A stretch of 64,000 nt of DNA, from positions 1,009,170 through 1,073,169 of the forward strand of contig NZ_JACHYE010000001.1 in the NCBI RefSeq assembly GCF_014192645.1, written 5' to 3'. This stretch comes from Herbaspirillum sp. Sphag64 (GTDB lineage Bacteria; Pseudomonadota; Gammaproteobacteria; Burkholderiales; Burkholderiaceae_D). Positions within the stretch are counted from its first letter, which is position 1; every line of letters begins with the position of its first letter. The translations under genes and the position numbers were made by a program. Shown piece after piece: positions 27,468-36,840 of the stretch. The notes below the pieces were generated by a model, which had not been told where the DNA came from, did no database searches, and saw only the letters and a program-made list of their open reading frames with translations.

Positions 27468-28343
27468 TCAGCGCTGACCGCGCAAGGCGGCGATGCGCTG
27501 CTCCAACGGTGGATGACTGGAAAACAATGCCATAAAGCCAGGCTTGTCGTTAATGCCCATGGCAGCCATTGACTCCGGCAAACCGCTCACAGGAATACCG
27601 CCCAGTCGCGCCAGCGCATTGATCATTGGTTGCGAATTACCAAGCAGACGCGCGGATCCGGCATCAGCACGGAACTCGCGATAGCGAGAAAACCAGGCCA
27701 CGATGATGGAAGCGCCAATACCGAACACGATCTGACACACGATGACCGTCACCATGTAGCCGATACCGGGACCGGAGTCATTGTCGTTGCGACGCAGTGC
27801 AGAATCGACAAAATAACCAATCACGCGCGAGAGAAACACGACGAAGGTATTTACGACACCCTGAATCAGTGTCATGGTGACCATATCGCCGTTGGCAATG
27901 TGCGCCACCTCATGCCCGAGCACAGCCTCGACTTCTTCCTTGGTCATGCCTTGCAACAAACCGGTTGAAACTGCGACGAGTGCGGAATCCTTGAACGCAC
28001 CGGTGGCAAACGCATTGGGCTCGCCATCATAAACGGCCACTTCAGGCATGCCAATGCCCGCGCGTTGGGCCAGCGTCGATACGGTGCTGACCAGCCAGGC
28101 TTCCGTACCATTGGACGGTGTATCGATGACGCGCGCACCAGTGCTCCACTTTGCCATCGGTTTGCTCATGAGTAGCGAGAAAATGGAACCGGTAAAGCCA
28201 ACCACCAGCGAAAAAACCAGCAGCATGGACAGATTGAGACCTGAGCGTGTCATGAATTTGTCTACACCGAGCAGTGACAAAATCACGCTCATGACCACCA
28301 GTACGGCGATATTGGTCGCGAGGAAGAGGAATAGGCGTTTCAT
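27468..28343 (-). CDS. htpX: Membrane-bound zinc metalloprotease HtpX
   Basis: HtpX degrades damaged inner-membrane proteins together with FtsH. The 291-residue protein has two N-terminal transmembrane helices (about 7-26 and 37-58), the zinc motif HEVAH (H144, E145, H148), a second pair of membrane segments at about 158-210, and the third-ligand region [10 protein letters not shown]. The start has an AGGAG ribosome-binding site. It is often a heat-shock gene, but I see no sigma-32 promoter that I would call. Confidence 0.95.
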   Translation of the reverse strand: MKRLFLFLATNIAVLVVMSVILSLLGVDKFMTRSGLNLSMLLVFSLVVGFTGSIFSLLMSKPMAKWSTGARVIDTPSNGTEAWLVSTVSTLAQRAGIGMPEVAVYDGEPNAFATGAFKDSALVAVSTGLLQGMTKEEVEAVLGHEVAHIANGDMVTMTLIQGVVNTFVVFLSRVIGYFVDSALRRNDNDSGPGIGYMVTVIVCQIVFGIGASIIVAWFSRYREFRADAGSARLLGNSQPMINALARLGGIPVSGLPESMAAMGINDKPGFMALFSSHPPLEQRIAALRGQR

Positions 28344-28440
28344 GCTGAAGCTCCTGTCGGCAACGTGCCGCTATAAAAGTGCCTATTAAATAGGATCAGG
28401 AGGGTGAAAATCAAGAGGCGGCGCGCTGCCCGCTCCAGAA

Positions 28441-29277
28441 TCAGAGCAACCAGTCACGCCAGACAGGAATTAAACCTGATGGCAATGGCGGCAAATGTCC
28501 GAGATCAACACGCGACTCACCAGGGCCATGAAAATCCGACCCTATCGATGCCTGAAATCCGTAATATCGGGCGACACGGGCATATTCCTCATATTGGTCC
28601 GGCGTGTGGCTACCGGTTGTGACTTCGATCGCCGCACCACCGAGTTGCTTGAACTCGTCAAACAAGGCGCCGAATTGCACATCGGTGTATTGATAGCGCC
28701 CTGGATGCGCAACCACTGCCACACCACCTGCTCCCAGAATCCAGCCGACTGCCTCACCCAGGCTCGCCCAGCGGTGCGGGACATAACCCGGTTTGCCTTC
28801 GCTCAAGTAATTGCGAAAGACTTCTTTAGTGTCTGCGCAATAACCGCATTCCACCAGATAGCGGGCAAAATGGGTCCGCGACATCAGGTCGGGATTACCT
28901 ACATGCTTGAGCGCGCCTTCAAAGGCATCGGGAATGCCAACTTTTTCCAGCGCTGCGGCAATATCACGGGCACGACGCTCACGACCATTGCGGGTTGCAG
29001 CCAAACCGCGTACCAGAGTGTCATTGGTTTCATCAATACGCAAACCGACAATATGCACCGTCTGAGCGGCCCAGGTCACTGAAATTTCCACTCCTGCCAC
29101 ATGCCTCATGCCGCATGCGTTAGCTGCCTCACGTGCTGCAGCAACGCCAGCGACCTCATCATGATCGGTGAGTGCCCAGACATCCACACCATTGGCCTTT
29201 GCCCGCGCAGCCACCTGCTCTGGCGGTAGCAAGCCGTCAGAAACATTGGAATGGCAGTGTAGATCAACGTTAAGCAT
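28441..29277 (-). CDS. PHP-domain phosphoesterase, YciV/RNase AM type
   Basis: This 278-residue protein has a PHP domain with the opening metal ligands DLHCHSNVSDG (H7, H9), then ALTDHDEVAG, GVEISVTW and a C-terminal GSDFHGPGE. This arrangement is that of E. coli YciV (RNase AM / 3',5'-nucleotide bisphosphatase), which removes 5' nucleotides from short RNAs and hydrolyses 3'-phosphoadenosine 5'-phosphate-like compounds. Length is normal. In enteric bacteria yciV and yciO are also neighbours; here htpX lies between. Confidence 0.88.
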   Translation of the reverse strand: MLNVDLHCHSNVSDGLLPPEQVAARAKANGVDVWALTDHDEVAGVAAAREAANACGMRHVAGVEISVTWAAQTVHIVGLRIDETNDTLVRGLAATRNGRERRARDIAAALEKVGIPDAFEGALKHVGNPDLMSRTHFARYLVECGYCADTKEVFRNYLSEGKPGYVPHRWASLGEAVGWILGAGGVAVVAHPGRYQYTDVQFGALFDEFKQLGGAAIEVTTGSHTPDQYEEYARVARYYGFQASIGSDFHGPGESRVDLGHLPPLPSGLIPVWRDWLL

Positions 29278-29405
29278 GGTCAGATTTCAGAGGATTGGTA
29301 CGATCAATATCAATTCATTGTACGCCGCATCCGCCCGATTTGCTGCACGTGCACAGTCGTGCCCTGCTCAACGCGGCAAACAGGATTTCCTCTACCAGAG
29401 AAAGC

Positions 29406-30284
29406 TCATGCCAGCAAAAAACGCTCAACCGTAGCAGCCAGCAATTCAGGTTGATCGTGATGCAGCATATGACCGGCTTCAGGAATCATTTCCACCCGCA
29501 CGTCACCCAGGTAAGTCATGCGTCGATCGATTTCCTCACGTGCAAGAGCGTTCTCACCAAACCAGCGCCAGATATCGGTGTGCTCAGCCTCGACCCACAG
29601 CACAGGCGCAGTGATTTGCTGCCAGCAGGCAGTCACCTCATCGACATGATAAAGAATGGGATTAACGTTCTTGTGCGCGGGGTCACCAAGAATCTCCCAT
29701 TGTCCCTCATCGTTCTGACGGGACCAATGCGCCGCCAGAAAAGTGGCGCGTTCATTGCTCAAGCGTGGATTGGTTTTTTTTAGTCTGGCGATCACACCTT
29801 CCAACGCAGAATAGGTGCGCAACTCGGGACTGGATTGCAATTCATCGAGCCATTTGGCGTAGCGCCCGGGTGCCTGTTGTGGCTTGGTGGTCGGCAGACC
29901 AAATCCTTCCAGATTAACCAGGCGAGCGATACGATGTGGGCGTACACCGGCATACATGGCAACAATATTGGCCCCCATGCTGTGCCCGAGCAAATTGACC
30001 GCTTCTTCTGGCGCATAGTGTTTCAAGATTGCATCAAGGTCGGCCAGATAATCGGGATGCCAATAGGTATCTGCCTGCGGCCTGTCAGTCAGCCCAAAGC
30101 CGCGCCAATCTGGCGCAATGACATGCCAGTCACGCTGCAGGTGGTCGACCATGAATTGAAACGATGCCGACATATCCATCCAGCCATGCATCATGAATAG
30201 CTTGGGAGCACCAGGCTGCCCCCAGTGACGAACGTGATAGCGCAAGGAACGGATGGTGAGGAATTCGGAACGGGATGGCTTCAT
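29406..30284 (-). CDS. Alpha/beta-hydrolase
   Basis: This 292-residue serine hydrolase has the oxyanion segment MMHGWMDMS, the nucleophile elbow LLGHSMGAN (S102), and the catalytic histidine in PEAGHMLHHDQPE near residue 275. The overall pattern fits small esterases or haloalkane dehalogenase-like hydrolases. The cap region (about 130-200) is Arg/Trp-rich. I cannot assign a substrate. It is 128 nt upstream of the PHP gene on the same strand and may share its transcript. Confidence 0.85.
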   Translation of the reverse strand: MKPSRSEFLTIRSLRYHVRHWGQPGAPKLFMMHGWMDMSASFQFMVDHLQRDWHVIAPDWRGFGLTDRPQADTYWHPDYLADLDAILKHYAPEEAVNLLGHSMGANIVAMYAGVRPHRIARLVNLEGFGLPTTKPQQAPGRYAKWLDELQSSPELRTYSALEGVIARLKKTNPRLSNERATFLAAHWSRQNDEGQWEILGDPAHKNVNPILYHVDEVTACWQQITAPVLWVEAEHTDIWRWFGENALAREEIDRRMTYLGDVRVEMIPEAGHMLHHDQPELLAATVERFLLA

Positions 30285-30366
30285 GGCGAGGATGGACGAC
30301 GAAAAACGCTAGTATAAGTGGACTCGCTGTACAGCGCAGCCAACACACAAGCAGCCATCACGCAGG

Positions 30367-31392
30367 CTATTGCAGATAACGTCCGAGATCAAACGATGAA
30401 CGAATACCGAGTACGTGAAAATGATCGAGCAACCACTGCTCTGCGACGGCACGTCCTTCCGTATGCAACGCGTGAATAAAGGACGTTTTCGTGTTTAGCT
30501 TGCTCATCACATCGAGCTGATTCATCAGGTCGCGGGTTTCTAGCATATGCATGTTGAGGCGCTTGAGACGTCGCTCCAGCGTACCAAAGGCGAACATACT
30601 GCTTTCCGCTTCACGCTTGGCCAGTGCAAGTCCTCCGAGCTCGGTAAAAAAAGCAGAGCTGAAACTGATTTCACTGAGCCGGTGGCCGATATCTACAATC
30701 GTCGTTGGTGTGCCGGTGCGACTACAGGGGTGCAGCAAGACGACCATCAAGTCACGTGCAGAACAAAGATGCAGCAGCGGGAAAATAGGTGGATTGGCGG
30801 TCAGGCCGCCATCCCAATACGCCTCGCCATCAATCTCCACCGGACGATGTATCGACGGCAAACACGCTGAGGCCAGCAAGGCATCCAGCGTCAGGTCAAC
30901 ATTTCTAAATATCTTCAGCGTACCCGTGCTCACCCGCGTGGCAGCGATGAACAACTTGATCACGCCGGTCCGCCGTAGATGTTCGAAATCAATCTGCTCC
31001 TGCAGAATGTCGCGCAGCGGATTGATATCAAATGGATTTAGTTGGCTCGGCGAAAAAAACCGTGTCATCGCCAGAAAGGCTTGCATCGCAGCCGGTGCCG
31101 ACTGATTGAAGAGATTACCAGCGGAGGACTGGAATTCAGGCGCCAGAAAGCTGAACGGCTCCTTGATGGCAATGCGATCCCAGAATGCAGCCAACGCCTC
31201 GCGCGCGCCCTCGCGGCCACCGCGACTGTATCCGTGTGCCAGCACCGCTGCATTCATGGCACCGGCACTGGCACCGCTGATGCCCTCAATCTCAATGCGT
31301 GCATCTTCCAATAGACGGTCCAGTACGCCCCAGGTGAATGCGCCGTGCGATCCGCCCCCCTGCAATGCCAACGTCACAATTTTGTTGTGCAT
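30367..31392 (-). CDS. Patatin-like phospholipase
   Basis: This 341-residue patatin-fold hydrolase uses a Ser-Asp dyad. The oxyanion loop is QGGGSHG (12-17), the nucleophile serine lies in GASAG (S42), and the catalytic aspartate is in DGG (D194). There is no signal peptide, so it is probably cytoplasmic or membrane-associated. I start at the ATG at 31392, which has GAGGAG 5 nt upstream; the frame extends 6 codons further. The neighbouring alpha/beta-hydrolase gene follows by 82 nt. Confidence 0.9.
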   Translation of the reverse strand: MHNKIVTLALQGGGSHGAFTWGVLDRLLEDARIEIEGISGASAGAMNAAVLAHGYSRGGREGAREALAAFWDRIAIKEPFSFLAPEFQSSAGNLFNQSAPAAMQAFLAMTRFFSPSQLNPFDINPLRDILQEQIDFEHLRRTGVIKLFIAATRVSTGTLKIFRNVDLTLDALLASACLPSIHRPVEIDGEAYWDGGLTANPPIFPLLHLCSARDLMVVLLHPCSRTGTPTTIVDIGHRLSEISFSSAFFTELGGLALAKREAESSMFAFGTLERRLKRLNMHMLETRDLMNQLDVMSKLNTKTSFIHALHTEGRAVAEQWLLDHFHVLGIRSSFDLGRYLQ

Positions 31393-31545
31393 GTCGCTCC
31401 TCAGATTCATCGCATCAGGGCCGAATAGCCTGACGCCAACTCATTCGACAATCAATCCACGACGGCCTGAAACAAATGAAAATCGGCAGTGTCGCGGGAC
31501 GTCACAATACGGTCATTTTGAATCGCTATCGTCGCCAGCAATTGA

Positions 31546-31559
31546 CATGTTATAACATG
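31546..31559. promoter_or_regulatory. 14-bp palindrome in the LOG gene promoter region
   Basis: CATGTTATAACATG is a perfect palindrome 30 nt before the LOG-family start codon and overlaps a TTGACA hexamer by two bases. This is a plausible operator. Confidence 0.45.
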
Positions 31560-31589
31560 CCTTGCTACCTCTCTTCGCAGGAAACAACT

Positions 31590-32189
31590 ATGAAATCGAT
31601 CTGTGTCTATTGCGGCTCATCATCCGGAGCCTCTGAAATTTATGCTGAAGGTGCACGGGCACTGGCACAACAACTGGTGAAGGACAACATTGCGCTAGTG
31701 TATGGCGGCGGCAACGTTGGCCTGATGGGCGTGATTGCCAGCGAAGTGATCCGTCTTGGCGGTGAAGCCACTGGCGTGATCCCTAAAGCCTTGCTCGACA
31801 AGGAACTCGGACACCATGGTCTGACCCGCCTACATATCGTCAAGGACATGCATGAACGTAAGGCACTCATGGCTGAATTATCGGACGGTTTTATTGCCAT
31901 GCCAGGTGGCATTGGCACGCTCGAAGAATTATTTGAAGTGCTGACCTGGGCGCAGCTCGGCTTTCACTACAAACCAATTGCCCTACTTAATGTTGCAGGC
32001 TTTTACGACAATCTGATTGCTTTCATCGAGCATTTGGTCTCGCAACGCTTCCTCACTGCCGAGCAAGCACTCCTGATGATGCACGAAAATGATCCGGCAG
32101 CACTACTGAGCCGGTTCAAGAGTTTCAAGCCAAGCTACACCAACAAGTGGTCTGAATCCGGTTCATCAGCGCTGCGCAGCCCGGATTAA
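31590..32189 (+). CDS. LOG-family protein (nucleotide 5'-monophosphate nucleosidase type)
   Basis: This 199-residue Rossmann-fold protein has the LOG motifs VYGGGNVGLMG (about 38-48), the arginine in MHERKALM (R90), and PGGIGTLEELFE (105-116). LOG enzymes release bases from nucleoside monophosphates: cytokinin activation in plants, nucleotide recycling or stress roles in bacteria. I start at the ATG at 31590 because MKSICVYCGS is the family N-terminus and GGAAA lies upstream; the frame runs 38 codons further. It is monocistronic and converges with the next gene. Confidence 0.93.
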   Translation: MKSICVYCGSSSGASEIYAEGARALAQQLVKDNIALVYGGGNVGLMGVIASEVIRLGGEATGVIPKALLDKELGHHGLTRLHIVKDMHERKALMAELSDGFIAMPGGIGTLEELFEVLTWAQLGFHYKPIALLNVAGFYDNLIAFIEHLVSQRFLTAEQALLMMHENDPAALLSRFKSFKPSYTNKWSESGSSALRSPD

Positions 32190-32211
32190 ATCAACCTATC
32201 GTATTGACATG

Positions 32212-32237
32212 CTCGGGCAAGCATTTGTCTGCCCGAG
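32212..32237. terminator. Convergent hairpin after the LOG gene
   Basis: CTCGGGCA and TGCCCGAG pair across a 10-nt loop between two converging genes. There is no T run. Confidence 0.5.
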
Positions 32238-32257
32238 TATGGCATCGAACACGTGGC

Positions 32258-33499
32258 TCAGCTATCGAGCGCCTGACGGAAATCTTCCACCAGATCGACC
32301 GTATCTTCCAAACCGATCGAGACCCGGATCAGGGATTCTGCAATTCCCATACTGGCACGACGCTCTGCACCCATTTCATAAAAAATCGTGTGCGCCACCG
32401 GAATCACCAGCGTACGCGTATCACCCAGATTACTGGCGGGAACTGCCAGTTGCAAACGATTGAGATAGTCGAAGCAATCGATACCGTCTTTTAATTCAAA
32501 GCTGAGCAGACTGCCATAGTGACGGAACAATTGCGCCGCTAGTGCATGTTGTGGATGACTGGGAAGTCCTGGATAGTGCACCGCCGCCACACGTGGGTCA
32601 GCCGCCAGCATCTGCGCTACGGCCAATGCATTGGTACATTCACGCTCTTGTCGCAAGGCGATGGTTTCGGCACCCGCGGCAATGTGATGCGCCGCCTCTG
32701 GCCCCAGCGAAGCGCCAAAATCACGCAAACCCTTGGCACGAATCTGCGCCATGCCCCATTGCGGCTGCGGGTTTTTCTTGTAGTTGTCGGCGATGTGCGG
32801 ATAACGCGACCAGTCGTACAGACCGGTATCAGTGAGCGCACCACCCAATGCGTTGCCATGGCCGGCGATTGACTTGGTCAGCGAATTGACCACCAGCCCA
32901 GCACCGACGGTACGTGGTTGAAACAGGTAAGGCGATGTCATCGTGTTATCGACGATATACAAAATCCCGCGTTCACGGCATAACTCGCCGATACGCTTGA
33001 GGTCGGCAATCTGGGTCCGTGGATTAGCGATAGTTTCCACGAAGACGATGCGTGTTTGCGGTGTCAGTGCTTGCTCGACTTCACGCACATCGGTGGCATC
33101 GACCATCGATACTTTGGCGCCTTGCGCAGCGACCGTGAGCCACATGCTATTGGTATTGCCAAACAGGAAGGCGGAAGACACGATGTGATCGCCCTCACGC
33201 ACCAGACTTTGTACTACCGCACCGATGGCCGCCATGCCGGTGGCGAAACAGATCGTGGACAATCCGCCTTCCATTCTGGTGATCTTGTCTTCCAGTGCGG
33301 ATACGGTCGGATTGCCCTGCCGACCATAGCGATAGCCAGGTTGCTTGCCTTGAAATACTTCAGCAAGTACCCGCGCATCCTTGTAGCCAAAGGCGACAGA
33401 CGTATGAATCGGTTTATGCAGCGAGCCGTGTTCAATCGATTTTTGACGGTCGCTGTGCAAAATGGTGGTGGTAAAGCCGAAATTCTTTTTATCGTTCAT
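32258..33499 (-). CDS. Cystathionine gamma-synthase family PLP enzyme (sulfhydrylase-like)
   Basis: This 413-residue enzyme is of the Cys/Met-metabolism PLP family. The PLP lysine is K209 in NSLTKSIAGHG, with YRYGRQGNPTVSALE and FATGMAAIGA upstream and the VSIGLEDTVDLVEDF ending. In Burkholderiales the gene beside purF is usually metZ (O-succinylhomoserine sulfhydrylase), and the position suggests the same here. The N-terminus (FGFTTTILHSDRQ) differs from the MetZ proteins I know, so substrate choice is open. I start at the ATG at 33499; the frame continues to a TTG three codons earlier. It has its own transcript, since a terminator separates it from purF. Confidence 0.82.
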   Translation of the reverse strand: MNDKKNFGFTTTILHSDRQKSIEHGSLHKPIHTSVAFGYKDARVLAEVFQGKQPGYRYGRQGNPTVSALEDKITRMEGGLSTICFATGMAAIGAVVQSLVREGDHIVSSAFLFGNTNSMWLTVAAQGAKVSMVDATDVREVEQALTPQTRIVFVETIANPRTQIADLKRIGELCRERGILYIVDNTMTSPYLFQPRTVGAGLVVNSLTKSIAGHGNALGGALTDTGLYDWSRYPHIADNYKKNPQPQWGMAQIRAKGLRDFGASLGPEAAHHIAAGAETIALRQERECTNALAVAQMLAADPRVAAVHYPGLPSHPQHALAAQLFRHYGSLLSFELKDGIDCFDYLNRLQLAVPASNLGDTRTLVIPVAHTIFYEMGAERRASMGIAESLIRVSIGLEDTVDLVEDFRQALDS

Positions 33500-33588
33500 G
33501 GTGAGCAAGTGAAATAGCGGACAGACTTACGCAGGAGTATGCAGAATTGATGATGATAAGCCAGTTCAGCGACGCTCGCAGCGGAAAC

Positions 33589-33621
33589 AAAAACGCCGGA
33601 TGGCATTCCAGCGATCCGGCG
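33589..33621 (-). terminator. Intrinsic terminator of purF
   Basis: CGCCGGAT and ATCCGGCG pair across a 12-nt loop and are followed by T5 on the minus strand, 31 nt past the purF stop. Confidence 0.85.
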
Positions 33622-33651
33622 TTTGAGCAGCGTCGTAAGACAGCGGTAACT

Positions 33652-35172
33652 TTACTCCGCGCGTGCGAGGTTCAGATTGAGCTGCGAACGAACCACATCT
33701 TCGAGCGCCGGCTTCGGATTCTTGCGAGCAAACTCCAGACGATCCAGATAATCACGTGAAATATCACCGGTAATGTAATGTCCGTCGAAACAGGAAGCCT
33801 CGAAGTTCTTCAACGCCGGATTGACATCAGAGATGGAACGCTTGAGCGCTTCCACGTCCTGATAGACCAGTGCGTCAGCGGTAATTTCACGGCACACTTC
33901 TTCATCGGTACGACCGTAGGCGATCAATTCGTCACGCGTCGGCATATCGATACCGTAGACGTTGGGATATTTCACCGGTGGCGCTGCCGAGGCAAAAATG
34001 ACGCGCTTGGCACCTGCCTCACGAGCCATTTGTACGATTTCACGGCTGGTTGTGCCACGCACGATGGAATCATCCACCAGTAATACACTCTTGCCCTTGA
34101 ATTCAGAACCAATGGCGTTGAGCTTCTGACGCACCGACTTCTTGCGTAAACCCTGGCCAGGCATGATGAAGGTACGACCGATGTAGCGATTCTTGATGAA
34201 GCCTTCGCGGTAATCCAGATTCAGCTTTAATGCCAGCTCCATTGCCGCTGGACGTGACGAATCCGGAATTGGCATGACCACATCAATATCACCACCGGCA
34301 ATTTCGCGACGGATCTTTTCAGCCAGCAATTCACCCATTTTTAGTCGTGTCGCATAGACAGACGCGCCATCAATAACCGAGTCAGGACGCGCAAGGTAGA
34401 CGAATTCGAATGCACATGGATTGAGTGTCGGATTCTCGGCACATTGCTGGTTATACAGCTTGCCATCGTTGTCGATGAAAATCGCTTCACCCGGCATCAC
34501 ATCGCGCAGGAAGCGGAAACCCAGACCTTCGAGGGCCACTGATTCGCTGGCCAGCATGTATTCCGGACCGCGGTCGGTTTCATTGAAACCGAGGCACATC
34601 GGACGAATACCGTAAGGATCGCGGAAACCCAGCAGACCATAGCCAGCAATCTGGGCCACCACTGCATAAGAACCACGCACACGCTTGTGGACCATGCCGA
34701 CTGCCTTGAACAGGGCTGCCGGATCGAGCGAGTAGCCGGTGGTTGCCTGCTGCAGTTCGTGCGCAAACACGTTGACCAGCACCTCGGTATCGGAATCGGT
34801 ATTGAGGTGGCGACGGTCGTTCTTGAACATCTCTACCTTGAGCTGCTCGGCGTTAGTCAGATTGCCGTTATGCGCCAGGATGATGCCAAATGGCGCATTG
34901 ACGTAGAAGGGCTGTGCCTCTTCTTCACTGGAGGAACTGCCTGCAGTGGGATAACGCACCTGACCGATGCCAGTATTGCCCGGCAATGAGCGCATGTTGC
35001 GTGTGCGAAACACATCACGCACCAGGCCATTGGCCTTGTGCATCGAAAAACCACTCGCGTGATTGGTTGCGATACCGGCAGCATCTTGTCCACGATGCTG
35101 CAAAAGCAATAACGCATCGTAGAGCAACTGATTGACTGGACTTTGGGAAACGACGCCGACTATGCCACACAT
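33652..35172 (-). CDS. purF: Amidophosphoribosyltransferase
   Basis: PurF makes 5-phosphoribosylamine from PRPP and glutamine, the first committed step of purine synthesis. The 506-residue protein has the catalytic cysteine C2 exposed after removal of Met (MCGIVGVV), the N-terminal Ntn glutaminase domain, and a C-terminal phosphoribosyltransferase domain with the PRPP loop VLLVDDSIVRGTTS (D367, D368). A good AGGAG lies before the ATG. It follows cvpA by 25 nt and ends the folC-dedD-cvpA-purF operon, the same order as in E. coli. Confidence 0.97.
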   Translation of the reverse strand: MCGIVGVVSQSPVNQLLYDALLLLQHRGQDAAGIATNHASGFSMHKANGLVRDVFRTRNMRSLPGNTGIGQVRYPTAGSSSSEEEAQPFYVNAPFGIILAHNGNLTNAEQLKVEMFKNDRRHLNTDSDTEVLVNVFAHELQQATTGYSLDPAALFKAVGMVHKRVRGSYAVVAQIAGYGLLGFRDPYGIRPMCLGFNETDRGPEYMLASESVALEGLGFRFLRDVMPGEAIFIDNDGKLYNQQCAENPTLNPCAFEFVYLARPDSVIDGASVYATRLKMGELLAEKIRREIAGGDIDVVMPIPDSSRPAAMELALKLNLDYREGFIKNRYIGRTFIMPGQGLRKKSVRQKLNAIGSEFKGKSVLLVDDSIVRGTTSREIVQMAREAGAKRVIFASAAPPVKYPNVYGIDMPTRDELIAYGRTDEEVCREITADALVYQDVEALKRSISDVNPALKNFEASCFDGHYITGDISRDYLDRLEFARKNPKPALEDVVRSQLNLNLARAE

Positions 35173-35197
35173 GGTGGACTCCTAAACAAGAACAAAA

Positions 35198-35686
35198 TTA
35201 AAAATGGACATGTTGCGTAATCTGGCCCGGTAAATGCGGCTCAACCACTGCGATGGCTTGCTCCGCCCAAGGGCTGAACAAGGCATTCTTCCAGAACGGC
35301 TGCTGCGGTATCTCTGTGGTCCCACACAATAAAACAACCACCAGCACAATCACCACGCCGCGCGCCAGTCCGAATACCGCACCCAGCGCGCGATCAATCA
35401 GCGACAGGCCGCTCGCCTTCACCAGCTCCTCCACCGCCCTGGTCAACAGTGCCATCAGCAGGCGCGTACCAATAAACAAGGCAATGAAAGCCACAATCAA
35501 TCTTGTCGACTCACCCGGAAACACATCGGGCAACATTGGCGTCAATGCTTCACCATAGGCGTTAGCGACAACGAAAGCAATAATCCAGCTTGCCAGAGAC
35601 AACAATTCCCGCACTAATCCGCGCAACATGCTGATGACAATCGAGCATCCGAGCACCAGCAAGACCAGATAATCAAAGATAGTCAC
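35198..35686 (-). CDS. cvpA: Colicin V production protein homologue CvpA
   Basis: This 162-residue inner-membrane protein has four hydrophobic helices and the opening FDYLVLLVLGCSIVISMLRG typical of CvpA. In E. coli it is needed for colicin V export and bile/membrane-stress tolerance; its molecular function is unknown. It lies between the SPOR-domain gene and purF with short gaps (39 and 25 nt), so it is surely in the same operon. Confidence 0.92.
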   Translation of the reverse strand: MTIFDYLVLLVLGCSIVISMLRGLVRELLSLASWIIAFVVANAYGEALTPMLPDVFPGESTRLIVAFIALFIGTRLLMALLTRAVEELVKASGLSLIDRALGAVFGLARGVVIVLVVVLLCGTTEIPQQPFWKNALFSPWAEQAIAVVEPHLPGQITQHVHF

Positions 35687-35725
35687 GACAACCTGTCTGC
35701 AAGATGCGAACCGAGGTCACACATT

Positions 35726-36775
35726 TCAAGGTGCCACGATGGTGGCATTCAAGCCAAGACGATTGATCTTGGCCCGCATTTTATTGGCTTCTTCGTGTGT
35801 CGCAAAAGGACCAACACGAATCCGCGTACGTTCACCATCCTGAGTTGCCACCTTCTGGATGAAAGTTGGAATGCCAGCCTTGCTCAGTTTACCCCTCAAC
35901 TCATCGATCTTTTCCTGGGTGGCCAGTGCCGCGACCTGGATCACGACCTTGCCGCCGTTGGCTACTGGCTTCTTGCTGGAATTGTCCTTGTCAGACTTGA
36001 CTGACTTGTCGGACTTTCCTTCAAGAATCGCCATGGCACGCGCACTATCGTCACTCTTTGACTTATCAACATCTTTGGCAGCATCTTTTTTGGCGACATC
36101 GTTGTCGCCGGACAACTTGACGCTATTCCTGTCGTCGCTCTTGGCATTGCTCTTGTTGCCAGCAACGTCCTTTGTGTCGACTTTCGTATCGGTTTTTGTC
36201 AAGGCGCGGGCGTTGTCAGGCTTGTCTGAAGTGGACTCAGGCGAGTCCGGCAACGCCGCGTTCGTCGCATTCAACGGCAATGCTTGCGCTGCCGAGGCTA
36301 CCGGTGATGTGGATGCGACCTGTGCGTTTCGTCCCGCAGCCGACTGGTCTGCCGCAGCATTCGCCGGATCCACGACCTCTTCCTTGGGAGCCAACCCAGA
36401 ATCGGCTGGCTTGGCGGCATTACCTGCATCTTTGGCACCATCCTTGGACGGAATCTGGATAGCGATATCGTCAGACAGCGGGCGTGGCTTGGAATCGAAA
36501 ATCATCGGTAACACGATCACCATCGCCAGGACCAGCGCAATGGCACCAATCAAGCGCCGCCGGGCACGTTTCTTTTCTGGCAACATCGGATCATTGGCTT
36601 CATCTTTGGCGGACTTGCGGCTACCGCCACGAGCGGCACCGCTTCCGGCACTATTGCGGCTGCCGGTGCTGCGACCACGCGCCGCTGCTGATTCAGTGGC
36701 GGAACGAGAAAGGAAATCGCCCTGACCCGAAGCAGATTCCTGCTTGTTTTTACGAAAAAACGAGAACAAGCCCAT
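35726..36775 (-). CDS. dedD: SPOR-domain membrane protein (DedD-like)
   Basis: This 349-residue cell-division-type protein has a cytoplasmic basic segment (KKRARRR near 67-74), one transmembrane helix (about 74-92), a long Ala/Asp/Lys-rich disordered periplasmic stretch (95-270), and a C-terminal SPOR domain (about 273-349, with VVIQVAALA and RIRVGPF) that binds denuded peptidoglycan at the septum. Place and architecture match DedD of E. coli, though it is longer (220 residues there) because of the linker. It lies between folC and cvpA. Confidence 0.85.
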   Translation of the reverse strand: MGLFSFFRKNKQESASGQGDFLSRSATESAAARGRSTGSRNSAGSGAARGGSRKSAKDEANDPMLPEKKRARRRLIGAIALVLAMVIVLPMIFDSKPRPLSDDIAIQIPSKDGAKDAGNAAKPADSGLAPKEEVVDPANAAADQSAAGRNAQVASTSPVASAAQALPLNATNAALPDSPESTSDKPDNARALTKTDTKVDTKDVAGNKSNAKSDDRNSVKLSGDNDVAKKDAAKDVDKSKSDDSARAMAILEGKSDKSVKSDKDNSSKKPVANGGKVVIQVAALATQEKIDELRGKLSKAGIPTFIQKVATQDGERTRIRVGPFATHEEANKMRAKINRLGLNATIVAP

Positions 36776-36840
36776 GCTGATCTATGTGAGGTAGTCGGAA
36801 AATAGCGGAGAACAGAGCTTCATCCTCCACGCTGCGCAAT

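Noticed and set aside
35859-36725. 288-codon Ala/Ser/Leu-rich open frame antisense to the SPOR gene
   Set aside because: Produced by the Ala/Asp/Lys-rich linker of the real gene read backwards.
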